Under the pieces are notes generated by a model. That model ran no database searches. It was not told the DNA's origin and saw only the letters and a list, made by a program, of their open reading frames with translations. The translations under genes were made by a program, and so were the position numbers. This document shows, one piece after another, positions 7,132 to 21,414 of a stretch of 64,000 bases of DNA. Source of the DNA: CAJXSN01 sp947492235 (GTDB lineage: Bacteria; Pseudomonadota; Alphaproteobacteria; Sphingomonadales; Sphingomonadaceae); NCBI RefSeq assembly GCF_042492175.1, contig NZ_CP170453.1, forward strand, positions 930,001 to 994,000, written 5' to 3'. Each line of letters opens with the position of its first letter. The first letter of the stretch is position 1.

Positions 7132-9315
7132 ATGGCACGTAAAAAGCAGAAAGCTGCAAAGGGTGGAGCGCCGATCAGCACTCACCCGGCCTTTCCCGCG
7201 ATAGTTGCCCTGTGGTTTGCGGCACTATTCGGCATTGGCAGCATGGTCTTGCCCGACGCCCTGGTCGAAAACGCCATCGCCACAATCGGCTTGCACAAAA
7301 TTCTTCCCGCCGCCGCTCCGCCGCTCGGCTTTACAGCGCGCGCGATGATTGCCCTTGTGGTCGCTGGTCTCGGACTGGTGGCTGGCCTGTTTCTGGCCCG
7401 CAAGGTGGCGCAGTCCCAGGCAGCGCCCAAGGAGCGCAGTCGCGACTTGCAATTGAAAGAAGCCGACCGTCACCCCGACGCCCCCGCCAAACGCCCGATC
7501 TCGGCCCGCGCCGAACTCGGCAGCGAAGGTCTTGGCCCAATGGAGGACCCGTGGAAATTCGAAGACGAATGGGCTTCGGATGATGACGATGAGTACGAGG
7601 ACGACGACGGTTACGACTACGATGAATATGATGACGACGCGTCCTATGACGGTGAGGATGCCGGTGAAGATGCCGGTGAAGATCACGCAGAAGCGGCTCG
7701 CAAGCCCGTGCCAGGTGCCTTGCCCGGTCGCCGCCGCGCGCTTTCGGTAACCGACGATTCCGGCCCCAGCGACTACCTTCAGAAGGTCCCGCTTCCCGGC
7801 GAAAGCTACGATGATCCTCTCGAGCTCGATATCCTCGAGGAAGAAGAGATCGAGGACATGGCTGCCGAGGACGAAACGGCAGTTGAAGAATTCAATCAGG
7901 AATTCGCGTCCTTGCGCAACGACGCGTTTGTTCCGGCACCCGCGCCGCAGCCGCGCTCTTCGCACAGCGAGTCGGGTATCATTGATCCGTTGGCCGACCT
8001 GACAGCGCCCGACGAAGGGGGCGATGAAGCGGTCGATCATGCAGAGGAGGAACCGGCAGTTGCGGGCGATCCCGCTGCCGTGTTTGCGCAAGCAGAAGCG
8101 GCCCAGTCGGCCGGTTCTGTTGACGCTCACCCCGAACAGACAAACGAATTTTCAACCTCCCCAATGCAGGCATCCCCCGTGCAGGCACCTTCCCAAGCAC
8201 CAGTGCAGGAACAACCGATGACAGAGCCCACTCCGGACAATTTCGCGGCCCCAAGCGCGGCGCCTGCCGCTACGCCGGCCCAGTCGCCGGCTTCCCCGGC
8301 CTCAGCTGCGCTGTCCGATCTCGGGATGGCCGAGCTGGTGGAGCGTTTTGCCACCGCCATGCAGGCCAAGGCAGAGCGTGACGAAAGCGCTCCGGAAGCA
8401 TCTGTAGAAGTAGGCGCCCCGTCGCATGCATTCGATGGGGCCAACCCCTTTGCCGATCGCGCAGCCGAGGCCGACCTCGGTCAGCGCGGCGCAGCGCCTT
8501 CGATGGCCTCGCCCCTGCCGTTCACGTCGCCTCTCTCGGCGCACGATCCCGAGCCTGTTGCGGCGGAATCGACACCGGCTGCGGAACCTGCTCAGGCGCC
8601 TACAGCCGAAGAGGCACCGGTCGACGATGCACCGGCTGCGCCGATGGTATTCCGCCGCTCGGGAGCATCGGAAGACCCCGCAGCGCCCGCGCAGGCAGAG
8701 GCTGCGCCCTCCTTCGCGCAGGAACGCGGCATTCCGTCAGCGCTGCAGCCCCTCGACCTGCAAGACGAAGATGACGAGGACGACGATACGGCCCATGCGC
8801 CGCTTTCGATCGACTTCGCAGCCCAGCGTCCCTTTGCCGACCCGGTTGCGAAGGCACCGGCATCACCGGAAACCAACTCGCCGGATGCAAGTCCGCGCGA
8901 TCCGCTGGCCGGGCCTGTACCGTCCAATCTCTTTGCCGCTTCCGAGCCTGAAGCCGAAGGTGCCGAAGAAGAGGGCAGCGAAGACGCCTACAGCTCGCTT
9001 CTGTCGATGAAGAGCAAGCTGTCGGGACAGGAATTCGTGCGGGTCGACGACGAGGATGACGCAGCAGATTCCTTGCCGGAACCGGTCGTCGTATTCCCCG
9101 GCCAGAACGAAAACCGCCAGGGCGAGAGCCGCCCATTTTCACAGGAAGCACAGACTCCGGCCCGCATGTTCGATGCTCCGGCAGAAGCGGCTCAAGGCGG
9201 AAACCCCGTGCCGCAGCCGACCACGCCTCCCAGCGCCCCTTCCGACCCGACCGAAACCGAACGGGCTCTGCGCGAAGCGCTCGAGAAGCTGCAGCGCATG
9301 AGCGGCGCCGCCTGA
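7132..9315 (+). CDS. Large acidic, Ala/Pro-rich membrane-anchored protein, unknown function
   Basis: A ~727-residue protein not assigned to a family. I start it at MARKKQKAAKGG; a GTG/TTG-type start two codons upstream is possible. Two hydrophobic helices near the N-terminus (about residues 20-40 and 70-90) make a hairpin anchor. A very acidic tract follows (about 150-190, mostly Asp/Glu/Tyr, including a short in-frame GEDA repeat), then a long disordered Ala/Pro/Glu region. It ends in a short helix (TETERALREALEKLQRM) that could form a coiled coil. Both termini of the anchor suggest a cytoplasmic tail. The gene stands alone ahead of gltB. Confidence 0.7.
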   Translation: MARKKQKAAKGGAPISTHPAFPAIVALWFAALFGIGSMVLPDALVENAIATIGLHKILPAAAPPLGFTARAMIALVVAGLGLVAGLFLARKVAQSQAAPKERSRDLQLKEADRHPDAPAKRPISARAELGSEGLGPMEDPWKFEDEWASDDDDEYEDDDGYDYDEYDDDASYDGEDAGEDAGEDHAEAARKPVPGALPGRRRALSVTDDSGPSDYLQKVPLPGESYDDPLELDILEEEEIEDMAAEDETAVEEFNQEFASLRNDAFVPAPAPQPRSSHSESGIIDPLADLTAPDEGGDEAVDHAEEEPAVAGDPAAVFAQAEAAQSAGSVDAHPEQTNEFSTSPMQASPVQAPSQAPVQEQPMTEPTPDNFAAPSAAPAATPAQSPASPASAALSDLGMAELVERFATAMQAKAERDESAPEASVEVGAPSHAFDGANPFADRAAEADLGQRGAAPSMASPLPFTSPLSAHDPEPVAAESTPAAEPAQAPTAEEAPVDDAPAAPMVFRRSGASEDPAAPAQAEAAPSFAQERGIPSALQPLDLQDEDDEDDDTAHAPLSIDFAAQRPFADPVAKAPASPETNSPDASPRDPLAGPVPSNLFAASEPEAEGAEEEGSEDAYSSLLSMKSKLSGQEFVRVDDEDDAADSLPEPVVVFPGQNENRQGESRPFSQEAQTPARMFDAPAEAAQGGNPVPQPTTPPSAPSDPTETERALREALEKLQRMSGAA

Positions 9316-9558
9316 TCGGGCGATAGGCGGCGCGGCCTGTGCCGCTTAAGCGAACATAATCCGGCTTACCGGATCGGCGCGGCACTTTGCCGTGGCCAAG
9401 ATTTCGTTCGCCCCTTCGCACTTGCAAAAAACATATCCTGTCGCCAAAAGGATGGCTCGCGACAGTTTCGTACAAGGCTTTGCCGACGAAACGCGTGCTT
9501 AATTGCCGCGCGCTGCCCTGAGGGTGTGCTGCACGGCACCTGACAGGAATGGCAATTT

Positions 9559-14223
<4,665 letters not shown>

Positions 14224-14228
14224 CAATT

Positions 14229-14260
14229 GGTGAACCCCCGCCTTCGCGGGGATGACGAAC
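14229..14260. repeat. Palindromic repeat element (CCCCGC-CTTC-GCGGGG)
   Basis: A perfect 6-bp stem CCCCGC / GCGGGG (14236-14251) with a CTTC loop lies in the short gltB-gltD gap. It is flanked by GTGAA and GATGACGAAC, and is followed by an ATTTTTT run. On the minus strand it is the same element type as the pair at 3511-3592. As it precedes a T-run it might also attenuate gltD transcription, which is inference. Confidence 0.6.
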
Positions 14261-14281
14261 ATTTTTTGGGACTAAAATTGC

Positions 14282-15718
<1,437 letters not shown>

Positions 15719-15773
15719 TGCGTGTGCCGTTAAGCTGCCGGCCAGTAAGTACTTGCTAACAATACCATCTTAG

Positions 15774-15793
15774 ACCAAGGGAAATTACTTGGT
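15774..15793. promoter_or_regulatory. Small inverted repeat upstream of the porin gene
   Basis: ACCAAG (15774-15779) and CTTGGT (15788-15793) form a perfect 6-bp inverted repeat with an 8-nt AT-rich spacer, about 35 bp upstream of the porin start. It could be an operator or a hairpin in the leader. There is no independent evidence for either. Confidence 0.25.
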
Positions 15794-15826
15794 ACGTCCC
15801 GGGCCTGATCGCACCCGGTATTCGGG

Positions 15827-17122
15827 ATGGGGGTTAATTTGTTGGTTAGGCAAGTATTGCCGTACGGCCTGTTGGCGTGTGCGCTTTTGCTGTGTGCGCC
15901 TGTCGCGGCGCAGGATGAGATGGGGGATGAAGCGCGCCCCTTTTCCGCCTCGCCTGCAGACGATGCGTCAGGCACCCCGCAACCTGCAACTCTGGCTACA
16001 GAAGAACCCGAGGCCGCGCCTGTCCGATCGCCCATAGACCTCGATTTGGTGTGGACACAATTCGCCAGCGCTTACGATGTAGGCGGCGGCACTTCGGGCG
16101 AAACCTATGGCGGCAAGATCGACCTGTTCGCCAAGATCGGTGGCAGCGCCATCGGGCTGGACGACAGCATCTCGATCAGCGCCCATCCGGAATTTCGCTA
16201 TGGCGGCGATCCCAATGCGGAGGTCGGCCTGCTACCCGTCAACACAGCGCTGTTCTATCCCGCCGATGATGGCGAAGTGGTGGACCTCGCGCTCAATGTC
16301 ACCAAGACTTGGCAATCCGGCGTTTCGCTCACCGTGGGCAAGCTGAATGCGCTGGATTACGTCGCGCAGATCCCAATCGAGGGCGGCGGCGGGCTGGAGG
16401 GCTTCCGCAATCTGGGCATCGCCCTGCCCCCCAGCGCGATTGTCCCCGCCAATCTCACCGGCGCACTGCTGACCATCCCGACGGACAAAGCGATCTTTCG
16501 CCTGTGGGTCTACGATCCCTATCTGCAATCGCAGCGGACCGGGCTGGAAGACCCGTTTGCCACCGGCGTCGGCGGGCTCGCCATGGTCAGCGTACCGGCC
16601 AAAATCGGCGGCAAGCCGGGAATGTATTCGCTGAAATTCACCGGCACCACCCGCACCGGCCCGCCAACGGAAATCCTGCCCCCCGTGCTCCAGCCCATCC
16701 CCGGCGGGCAATGGGGGCGGCAGAAGGGCACCGGCAGCGTCACGTTCTCTTTCCAGCAATTCCTGACCCTCGCCGCCGACAATCCCGGCAAAGGCATCGG
16801 CCTGTTCGGGCAGGCTTTCCTGACCGATGGCGATCCCAACCCGCTGGACTGGAGCGCCTTTATCGGCGTGTCGGGCGATATTCCGGGCCGCCCGCAGGAC
16901 AAGGCCGGCCTGACATATTTCCATTATTCCTTGAGCAATGAACTGGTCAGCGACCTTTCCCCCTTCATCGCGTTCGAGGACGAATACGGGGTCGAGGCCT
17001 TCTACACACTCGGCGTCACCGACTGGCTGCGCGTCACCGCCGATGTGCAATGGGTCAACTCCAGCATCGCCGCGCGGGGGAACGCCGTGATCGGGACATT
17101 TGTGCTGCAAACGCGGTTTTAG
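15827..17122 (+). CDS. Outer-membrane carbohydrate-selective porin (OprB family)
   Basis: A 431-residue beta-barrel porin. A signal peptide (PYGLLACALLLCAPVAAQ) is followed by a variable linker. The barrel follows the OprB pattern: LTVGKLNALDYVAQ, GLEGFRNLGIALPPSAIVPANL, WSAFIGVSGDIPGRPQDKAGLTYFHYSLS, DEYGVEAFYTLGVTDWLRVTADVQWV. It ends in a terminal phenylalanine (VLQTRF), the usual signal for outer-membrane insertion. It probably admits sugars or small polar solutes. The exact start is unclear: GGGGG lies just after the proposed ATG, so a TTG about five codons downstream is possible. Confidence 0.85.
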   Translation: MGVNLLVRQVLPYGLLACALLLCAPVAAQDEMGDEARPFSASPADDASGTPQPATLATEEPEAAPVRSPIDLDLVWTQFASAYDVGGGTSGETYGGKIDLFAKIGGSAIGLDDSISISAHPEFRYGGDPNAEVGLLPVNTALFYPADDGEVVDLALNVTKTWQSGVSLTVGKLNALDYVAQIPIEGGGGLEGFRNLGIALPPSAIVPANLTGALLTIPTDKAIFRLWVYDPYLQSQRTGLEDPFATGVGGLAMVSVPAKIGGKPGMYSLKFTGTTRTGPPTEILPPVLQPIPGGQWGRQKGTGSVTFSFQQFLTLAADNPGKGIGLFGQAFLTDGDPNPLDWSAFIGVSGDIPGRPQDKAGLTYFHYSLSNELVSDLSPFIAFEDEYGVEAFYTLGVTDWLRVTADVQWVNSSIAARGNAVIGTFVLQTRF

Positions 17123-17206
17123 GGAGAACCGCCGCAAGCGCTCTTTGGCCAGATCAGGTCAACTGTCTTTCGCAGCATCTTCCCAAGAGGGTCAACCGCG
17201 TCCATC

Positions 17207-18229
17207 ATGCCTATCGACATAGTCTGGTGTGACCGGGGTGCACCTAATTTGGATCAGTTTCAGAACCTCTTTTCTATCATCGCTGTCACAGTGATGGCGT
17301 TCGCGATGGGATTTGCGATCCGCCGTGGGAGCGTATGCCTGGTCGACGCTTCCCAGCGCGCCGTGGTCAAGGGCAAGACTCTCAAACTGAGATCATTTGC
17401 CATCGCGGCGGGTGCAGCGGGCGTCATCATCATTCCTGCCGCATGGGCAGCCCCCAACTTGGTCGCGCTCTATCCGGAAGGCCCGATTACTCTGAAATTG
17501 TGCGGAGGCGCTGCGCTGTTTGCAATCGGGGCGCGGTTCAATGGCGGTTGCGCATTTGGCACGCTCTCGCGTCTTAGCGGGGGACAGCTTCGATATCTGG
17601 GCACCGTGCTTGGTGCGATTGCCGGGGCGATGCTTATCAACCAATCCCCGCCGCTGGTGGCAGACAGGATGTATGTTCAACAGAATTCTTGGGCAGGTCT
17701 CGCCGCGTTTGGTCTGTGCGGGCTCGCGGTCTGGCCTGCCTTGAAGCGGGTAACATTCAAAAACGTCGCTGCGTCAGTCGTTCGAAAAGACACTCTGCTA
17801 CGGCCCACGGGGGCGATGCTGGTGATCGGCTGTCTGGGCGGCACACTGTTCGCTTTTGCGCAGAGCTGGACCTATCTGAGCGTGCTTTCCAGCGAGGGCA
17901 GGTTCATTTTTGGCATGACAGGCGAAACCGTTGGCGCACGCCCATTGGCCGCCAGCGGCGCACTTGTCGCCGGTGCGGTTTTTGCCGCCTTCAGATCCGG
18001 CCGATTCTCGCCGCGCTGGGCATCCGTGTCGCAATTGACGAGGCACGGCATCGGCGGGATTGCCATGGGTGCAGGCGCGGCGATGGTTCCGGGCAGCAAT
18101 GGTGTGCTCGTGCTCTACGGGGTCCCGTCGCTGTCACTCAGCGCGATTACAGCCTACGCGGTGATGAGCGTAGTGTTGCTAGCGACGTTCTTGCCGGAAA
18201 GGTTCAGACAGAAACGCGCGCGCAAGTAA
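17207..18229 (+). CDS. YeeE/YedE family membrane transporter (sulfur-compound type)
   Basis: A 340-residue polytopic inner-membrane protein with about nine hydrophobic segments. Family signatures are RRGSVCLVD near the N-terminus and GARFNGGCAFGTLSRLSGG in the middle, each holding the conserved cysteine. A second repeat-like half carries VPGSNGVLVLYGVPSL. Members of this family import thiosulfate or related sulfur species. Its C-terminal cysteine motif is degenerate compared with the first half. The start is uncertain; a TTG around residue 15 is an alternative. Its 3' end overlaps the convergent DksA/TraR-type gene by 26 bp. Confidence 0.8.
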   Translation: MPIDIVWCDRGAPNLDQFQNLFSIIAVTVMAFAMGFAIRRGSVCLVDASQRAVVKGKTLKLRSFAIAAGAAGVIIIPAAWAAPNLVALYPEGPITLKLCGGAALFAIGARFNGGCAFGTLSRLSGGQLRYLGTVLGAIAGAMLINQSPPLVADRMYVQQNSWAGLAAFGLCGLAVWPALKRVTFKNVAASVVRKDTLLRPTGAMLVIGCLGGTLFAFAQSWTYLSVLSSEGRFIFGMTGETVGARPLAASGALVAGAVFAAFRSGRFSPRWASVSQLTRHGIGGIAMGAGAAMVPGSNGVLVLYGVPSLSLSAITAYAVMSVVLLATFLPERFRQKRARK

Positions 18230-18550
18230 TACACTGCGCCGCGCTGGGGTCATGCGCCAACCTTGCGGGGGCGATTTCCTCGCCGCAGGTTGCGCACCAC
18301 CCCAACTCGTCTTCGTCCAGCCGGGCGAGCGCAGCATCGATGCGTTGGCGTTCGGCGGCACGGCGGCGTTCTTGGGCCTGAGCCCCCAAACTTTTCGGGC
18401 CTGTTGTTGCATCGCGTCCATCCGGGATAACCGCCCGACGCTGTCTTGTTGCAGCGTGACGGGTGCGCGGCCATCTTCGCCCAGCGCGCCTTCCTCCGAC
18501 AATGCATCGCGGCGCGCGATCAGGCAGGTGCGAGCCTCTTCCGGGGTCAT
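18204..18550 (-). pseudogene. DksA/TraR-type zinc-finger protein, frameshifted
   Basis: Two reading frames together encode one ~115-residue DksA/TraR-like protein. The first (from the ATG at 18550) gives MTPEEARTCLIARRDAL, then SVGRLSRMDAMQQQA. The second gives AQAQERRRAAERQRIDAALARL, then the zinc finger GWCATCGEEIAPARLAHD and CITCAR to the stop at 18204. The frame changes near 18383-18400, at a run of five G on the minus strand (18383-18387). One extra G there restores a continuous frame reading QQQARKVWGAQAQERRR. This is either true inactivation, a homopolymer sequencing error or, less likely, programmed slippage. Intact members bind RNA polymerase in starvation responses. Confidence 0.8.
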
Positions 18551-18748
18551 GAGCTTTTGCGTGATAGGCCAATCCTACACGAAAATGTTGTTCTACAGCA
18601 TCGGCGCTGTTGCAGAGTGCCTTTGATGCCCGAATTCAGCACCTATTTCCCTCCGACGCCCCCGACATCGCGAAAGCCACACCGGCTGCGCATTCCCGGC
18701 AACTGTTTCAGCAATATGCGGCGAAAGTCACACTCTTTAGGACAGGGT

Positions 18749-19444
18749 TCAGCGTTCCCGCGCTGGGCCAGACCAGTCAATGGTCCCGCGCCCGTTGGCC
18801 TCCAGAAACGCATTGATCCGGCTGAACGGCTTGGAGCCGAAGAAGCCGCGATGGGCCGAGAGGGGGCTCGGGTGCGGGCTTTCGATCACCAGATGATGGG
18901 GGCTGCGCAAAGCGGGGATGGCCCGCGCCTTCTTCTGGGCGTGCGCGCCCCACAAGACGAATGCGGTCGGCTCGGTGCGCGCTGCCACGCTGGCGACAAT
19001 CGCATCGGTCAGCGCCTCCCACCCGCGTCCGGCATGGCTGCCCGCCTGCCCGGCCACCACTGTCAGACTGGTGTTGAGCAGCAGGACGCCCGCCTTCGCC
19101 CAATGCTCCAGATTGCCGTTTTGCGGCGGCTCTACGCCCAGATCGGCGCGCAATTCCTTGAAGATGTTGACCAGCGACGGCGGCACTTTGACGCCTTCGG
19201 GCACAGAGAACGCCAGCCCATGCGCCTGCCCCGGCCCGTGATACGGGTCCTGCCCCAGAATGACCGCACGCACGCTCTCCGGCGGGGTCAGCTCCAGCGC
19301 GCGGAGCCGCTGGCCCCTCGGCGGGTAGATCACCTTGCCCGCAGCTTCTTCGGCCCGCAGCCAGCCGCCTAGCGCGCGTACTTCGGCCGTGGCCAGAACA
19401 GGCTCCAGCACAGGCCGCCAGCTTTCGGGAACTGTCTCGCTCAT
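18749..19444 (-). CDS. ung: Uracil-DNA glycosylase
   Basis: A 231-residue family 1 uracil-DNA glycosylase that excises uracil from DNA as the first step of base-excision repair. The water-activating loop is GQDPYHGPGQAHGLAFSVP (catalytic Asp66). The C-terminal DNA-intercalation motif is HPSPLSAHRGF. LLLNTSLTV and VLWGAHAQKKA are also typical. Length is normal. It is divergent from the RNase D-like gene. The region between this gene and the DksA-type gene (18551-18748) shows nothing recognisable. Confidence 0.97.
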   Translation of the reverse strand: MSETVPESWRPVLEPVLATAEVRALGGWLRAEEAAGKVIYPPRGQRLRALELTPPESVRAVILGQDPYHGPGQAHGLAFSVPEGVKVPPSLVNIFKELRADLGVEPPQNGNLEHWAKAGVLLLNTSLTVVAGQAGSHAGRGWEALTDAIVASVAARTEPTAFVLWGAHAQKKARAIPALRSPHHLVIESPHPSPLSAHRGFFGSKPFSRINAFLEANGRGTIDWSGPARER

Positions 19445-19523
19445 ACTGGCACGCTAGGCGGTGCATCGCGCCCGCGCCATCCACTCTTCCCCTCAATCCC
19501 CGATACGCCTAGGAGCGCTAGCT

Positions 19524-20147
19524 ATGGCTGTACATTTTCATGAAGAAGACCTCCCGGACGGCGTGCTGCAGGGCGACAGCGCGCTTGCCGTCGATACCGA
19601 AACGATGGGGCTGATCACCGCACGCGACCGGCTGTGCATCGTGCAGATCAGCGATGGCGGGGAAGACGAGCATCTCGTGCGCTTCAACCCCGGCAGCAGC
19701 TATGAGGCGCCAAACCTCAAAGCGATTCTGGCCGACCGAACGCGCACGAAACTGTACCACTTCGCCCGCTTCGATCTGGCGGCGATCGAGCACTATCTGG
19801 GCGTGGAAGCCGCGCCGGTGTTCTGCACCAAGATCGCCAGCAAGCTGGTGCGCACCTATACCGACCGGCACGGGCTGAAAAATCTGGTCGAGGAGCTGCT
19901 GGGCGAGAACATCTCCAAACAGCAGCAATCGAGCGATTGGGGCGGCCCGGACATCAGCCAGGCGCAGCGCGATTATGCCGCCAGCGATGTGCGCTATCTC
20001 CACCGGATGAAGGTGGAGCTGGAGAAGCGACTGGAGCGCGAGGGCCGGATGGAGATGGCGCAGGCGGCGTTCGATTTCCTCCCCACCCGCGCACGGCTGG
20101 ATCTGGTTGGCTGGGCTGACAAGGACCTGTTCAGCCACGAAGGCTGA
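19524..20147 (+). CDS. rnd: Ribonuclease D-like 3'-5' exonuclease
   Basis: A 207-residue DEDDy exonuclease. I start it at the ATG giving MAVHFHEEDLPDG because AGGAG lies 9 nt upstream; earlier starts have no such site. The exonuclease motifs are visible: ALAVDTETMGL (DxE), LYHFARFDLAAIEHYL, and DYAASDVRYLHRM (YxxxD). It stops where the exonuclease domain ends, so it lacks the HRDC domains of long RNase D, as is usual for the short alphaproteobacterial form. It likely trims 3' ends of structured RNAs. It is followed at 12 bp by lptC. Confidence 0.9.
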   Translation: MAVHFHEEDLPDGVLQGDSALAVDTETMGLITARDRLCIVQISDGGEDEHLVRFNPGSSYEAPNLKAILADRTRTKLYHFARFDLAAIEHYLGVEAAPVFCTKIASKLVRTYTDRHGLKNLVEELLGENISKQQQSSDWGGPDISQAQRDYAASDVRYLHRMKVELEKRLEREGRMEMAQAAFDFLPTRARLDLVGWADKDLFSHEG

Positions 20148-20159
20148 TACGCACAGGCG

Positions 20160-20822
20160 ATGAGCGAGCGGATCACCAGCGAAGATGCACGGGCATTGCG
20201 GCGCGGACGCCAGCGCTTCGCCGCACCCGGTGGCTTTCATGACAGGCTGGTGCGCGTGCTGGCGGCAGTGTTGCCGATGGGAGTCGGTGTTCTGGCTGCG
20301 CTCATGATCATCACGCCGCTGGCCCCGCGCGGCGAAGTCAGCTTTCTGCTCGACCGTGACGAGGTGGCAGTGATCGACGAACGGCTGCGGGTCGACAATG
20401 CGATGGTGCGCGGTTCCGACAGTCAGGGGCGGCCCTTTTCGCTGACAGCGGACGAGGCCGTCCAGCGCTCCACGAAAGAAGGCATTTTGCGGCTGGACGA
20501 TATGGTCGCGCGCATTCAATTGCCCGAAGGCCCCGCGAGCCTCCGTGCGCCCAATGGACGCTATCTGATCCGAGACGATGTGGTGGATGTGGACGGTACC
20601 TTGCGACTGACGGCAGCCGATGGGTACCGGCTCGCAGCCAACGGCGTATCGATCGATCTCGACGCGCGGGAACTGGTGGGGAGTGGCGGCGTGAGCGGCG
20701 AAATACCCGCGGGCACTTTCTCGGCCGACGCGCTGCGCATCGATCTGCCCGAACGCACCGTAACATTGACCGGCAATGCGCGGATGCGCATGGAACCCGG
20801 AGCCCTCAGGAGTATGCAATGA
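20160..20822 (+). CDS. lptC: LPS export system periplasmic protein LptC
   Basis: A 220-residue protein anchored by one membrane helix (about residues 38-60, VLAAVLPMGVGVLAALMIITPLA) with a periplasmic beta-jellyroll (VDNAMVRGSDSQGRPFSLTADEAVQ; DVDGTLRLTAADGYRLAANGVSIDL). It links the LptBFG ABC transporter to the LptA bridge in lipopolysaccharide transport. The ATGA overlap with lptA at 20819-20822 indicates translational coupling. The gene order RNase D-lptC-lptA is common in sphingomonads. Confidence 0.9.
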   Translation: MSERITSEDARALRRGRQRFAAPGGFHDRLVRVLAAVLPMGVGVLAALMIITPLAPRGEVSFLLDRDEVAVIDERLRVDNAMVRGSDSQGRPFSLTADEAVQRSTKEGILRLDDMVARIQLPEGPASLRAPNGRYLIRDDVVDVDGTLRLTAADGYRLAANGVSIDLDARELVGSGGVSGEIPAGTFSADALRIDLPERTVTLTGNARMRMEPGALRSMQ

Positions 20823-21400
20823 TGCGCCCTAATGACAGCACGGCCAAACGAAGCCTGACATCGACCGCGCTGCGCTCTGCCATGCTGGGCTTTGCCGTCA
20901 CGCTGGTGGTGGCGACCGGCATCCGGCTGGATGCACAGGCCATCGCGTCGCACAATTCCAACGCGCCTGTCAGCTATGCCGCAGACCGGCTGGAACTGCA
21001 GGACAAGCAGAACCGCGTGGTGTTGGCAGGCAATGTCGTCATCAGCCAGGCCGCGCTTACTTTGCGTGCTGGCCGCACCGTGGTGAACTATAGCGATGCG
21101 GGCAGCCTTTCCATCCAGCGCATCACCGCAACCGGCGGAGTGACCGTGACGCGCGGCAACGAGCGGGCCTCGGGCGAGGTGGCGGTGTATGATTTCAACC
21201 GGCGGATCATCACCATGGCAGGCAATGTCCGCCTCGCGCGCGGCGGCGATACGCTGAATGGCGGGCGGCTAACCATCGATCTGCGCAGCGGTGTCTCCAG
21301 CGTGGACGGCAGCGCCGCCGGGTCCAGCTCGGTCACCGGAGAGCCAGCAGTGAGTACCGGCAATGGCAGGGTGTCGGGCAGCTTTGCGGTTCCGGATTAG
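20819..21400 (+). CDS. lptA: LPS transport periplasmic protein LptA (OstA family)
   Basis: A 193-residue periplasmic protein with an N-terminal signal/anchor segment (SAMLGFAVTLVVATGIRLDAQA). An OstA-like domain follows: PVSYAADRLELQDKQNRVVLAGNVVISQAAL, then ERASGEVAVYDFNRRIITMAGNVRLARGGDTLNGGRLTIDL. It forms the periplasmic bridge for lipopolysaccharide. It overlaps lptC by 4 nt. lptB, usually next, is absent: the following gene is a minus-strand glycosyltransferase, which marks the left edge of the polysaccharide locus. Confidence 0.92.
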   Translation: MMRPNDSTAKRSLTSTALRSAMLGFAVTLVVATGIRLDAQAIASHNSNAPVSYAADRLELQDKQNRVVLAGNVVISQAALTLRAGRTVVNYSDAGSLSIQRITATGGVTVTRGNERASGEVAVYDFNRRIITMAGNVRLARGGDTLNGGRLTIDLRSGVSSVDGSAAGSSSVTGEPAVSTGNGRVSGSFAVPD

Positions 21401-21414
21401 GTTGTAGGGCCGGA

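Noticed and set aside
14236..14251. gltB terminator
   Set aside because: The palindrome is followed by a T-run only after 12 bases (14263 onwards), and the same element occurs elsewhere in non-terminator positions, so it is better described as a repeat; gltD is expected to be co-transcribed.
18446..19372. 308-codon plus-strand frame across the ung region
   Set aside because: Antisense to an intact uracil-DNA glycosylase; the product is Arg/Ala/Gln-rich with no recognisable domain.
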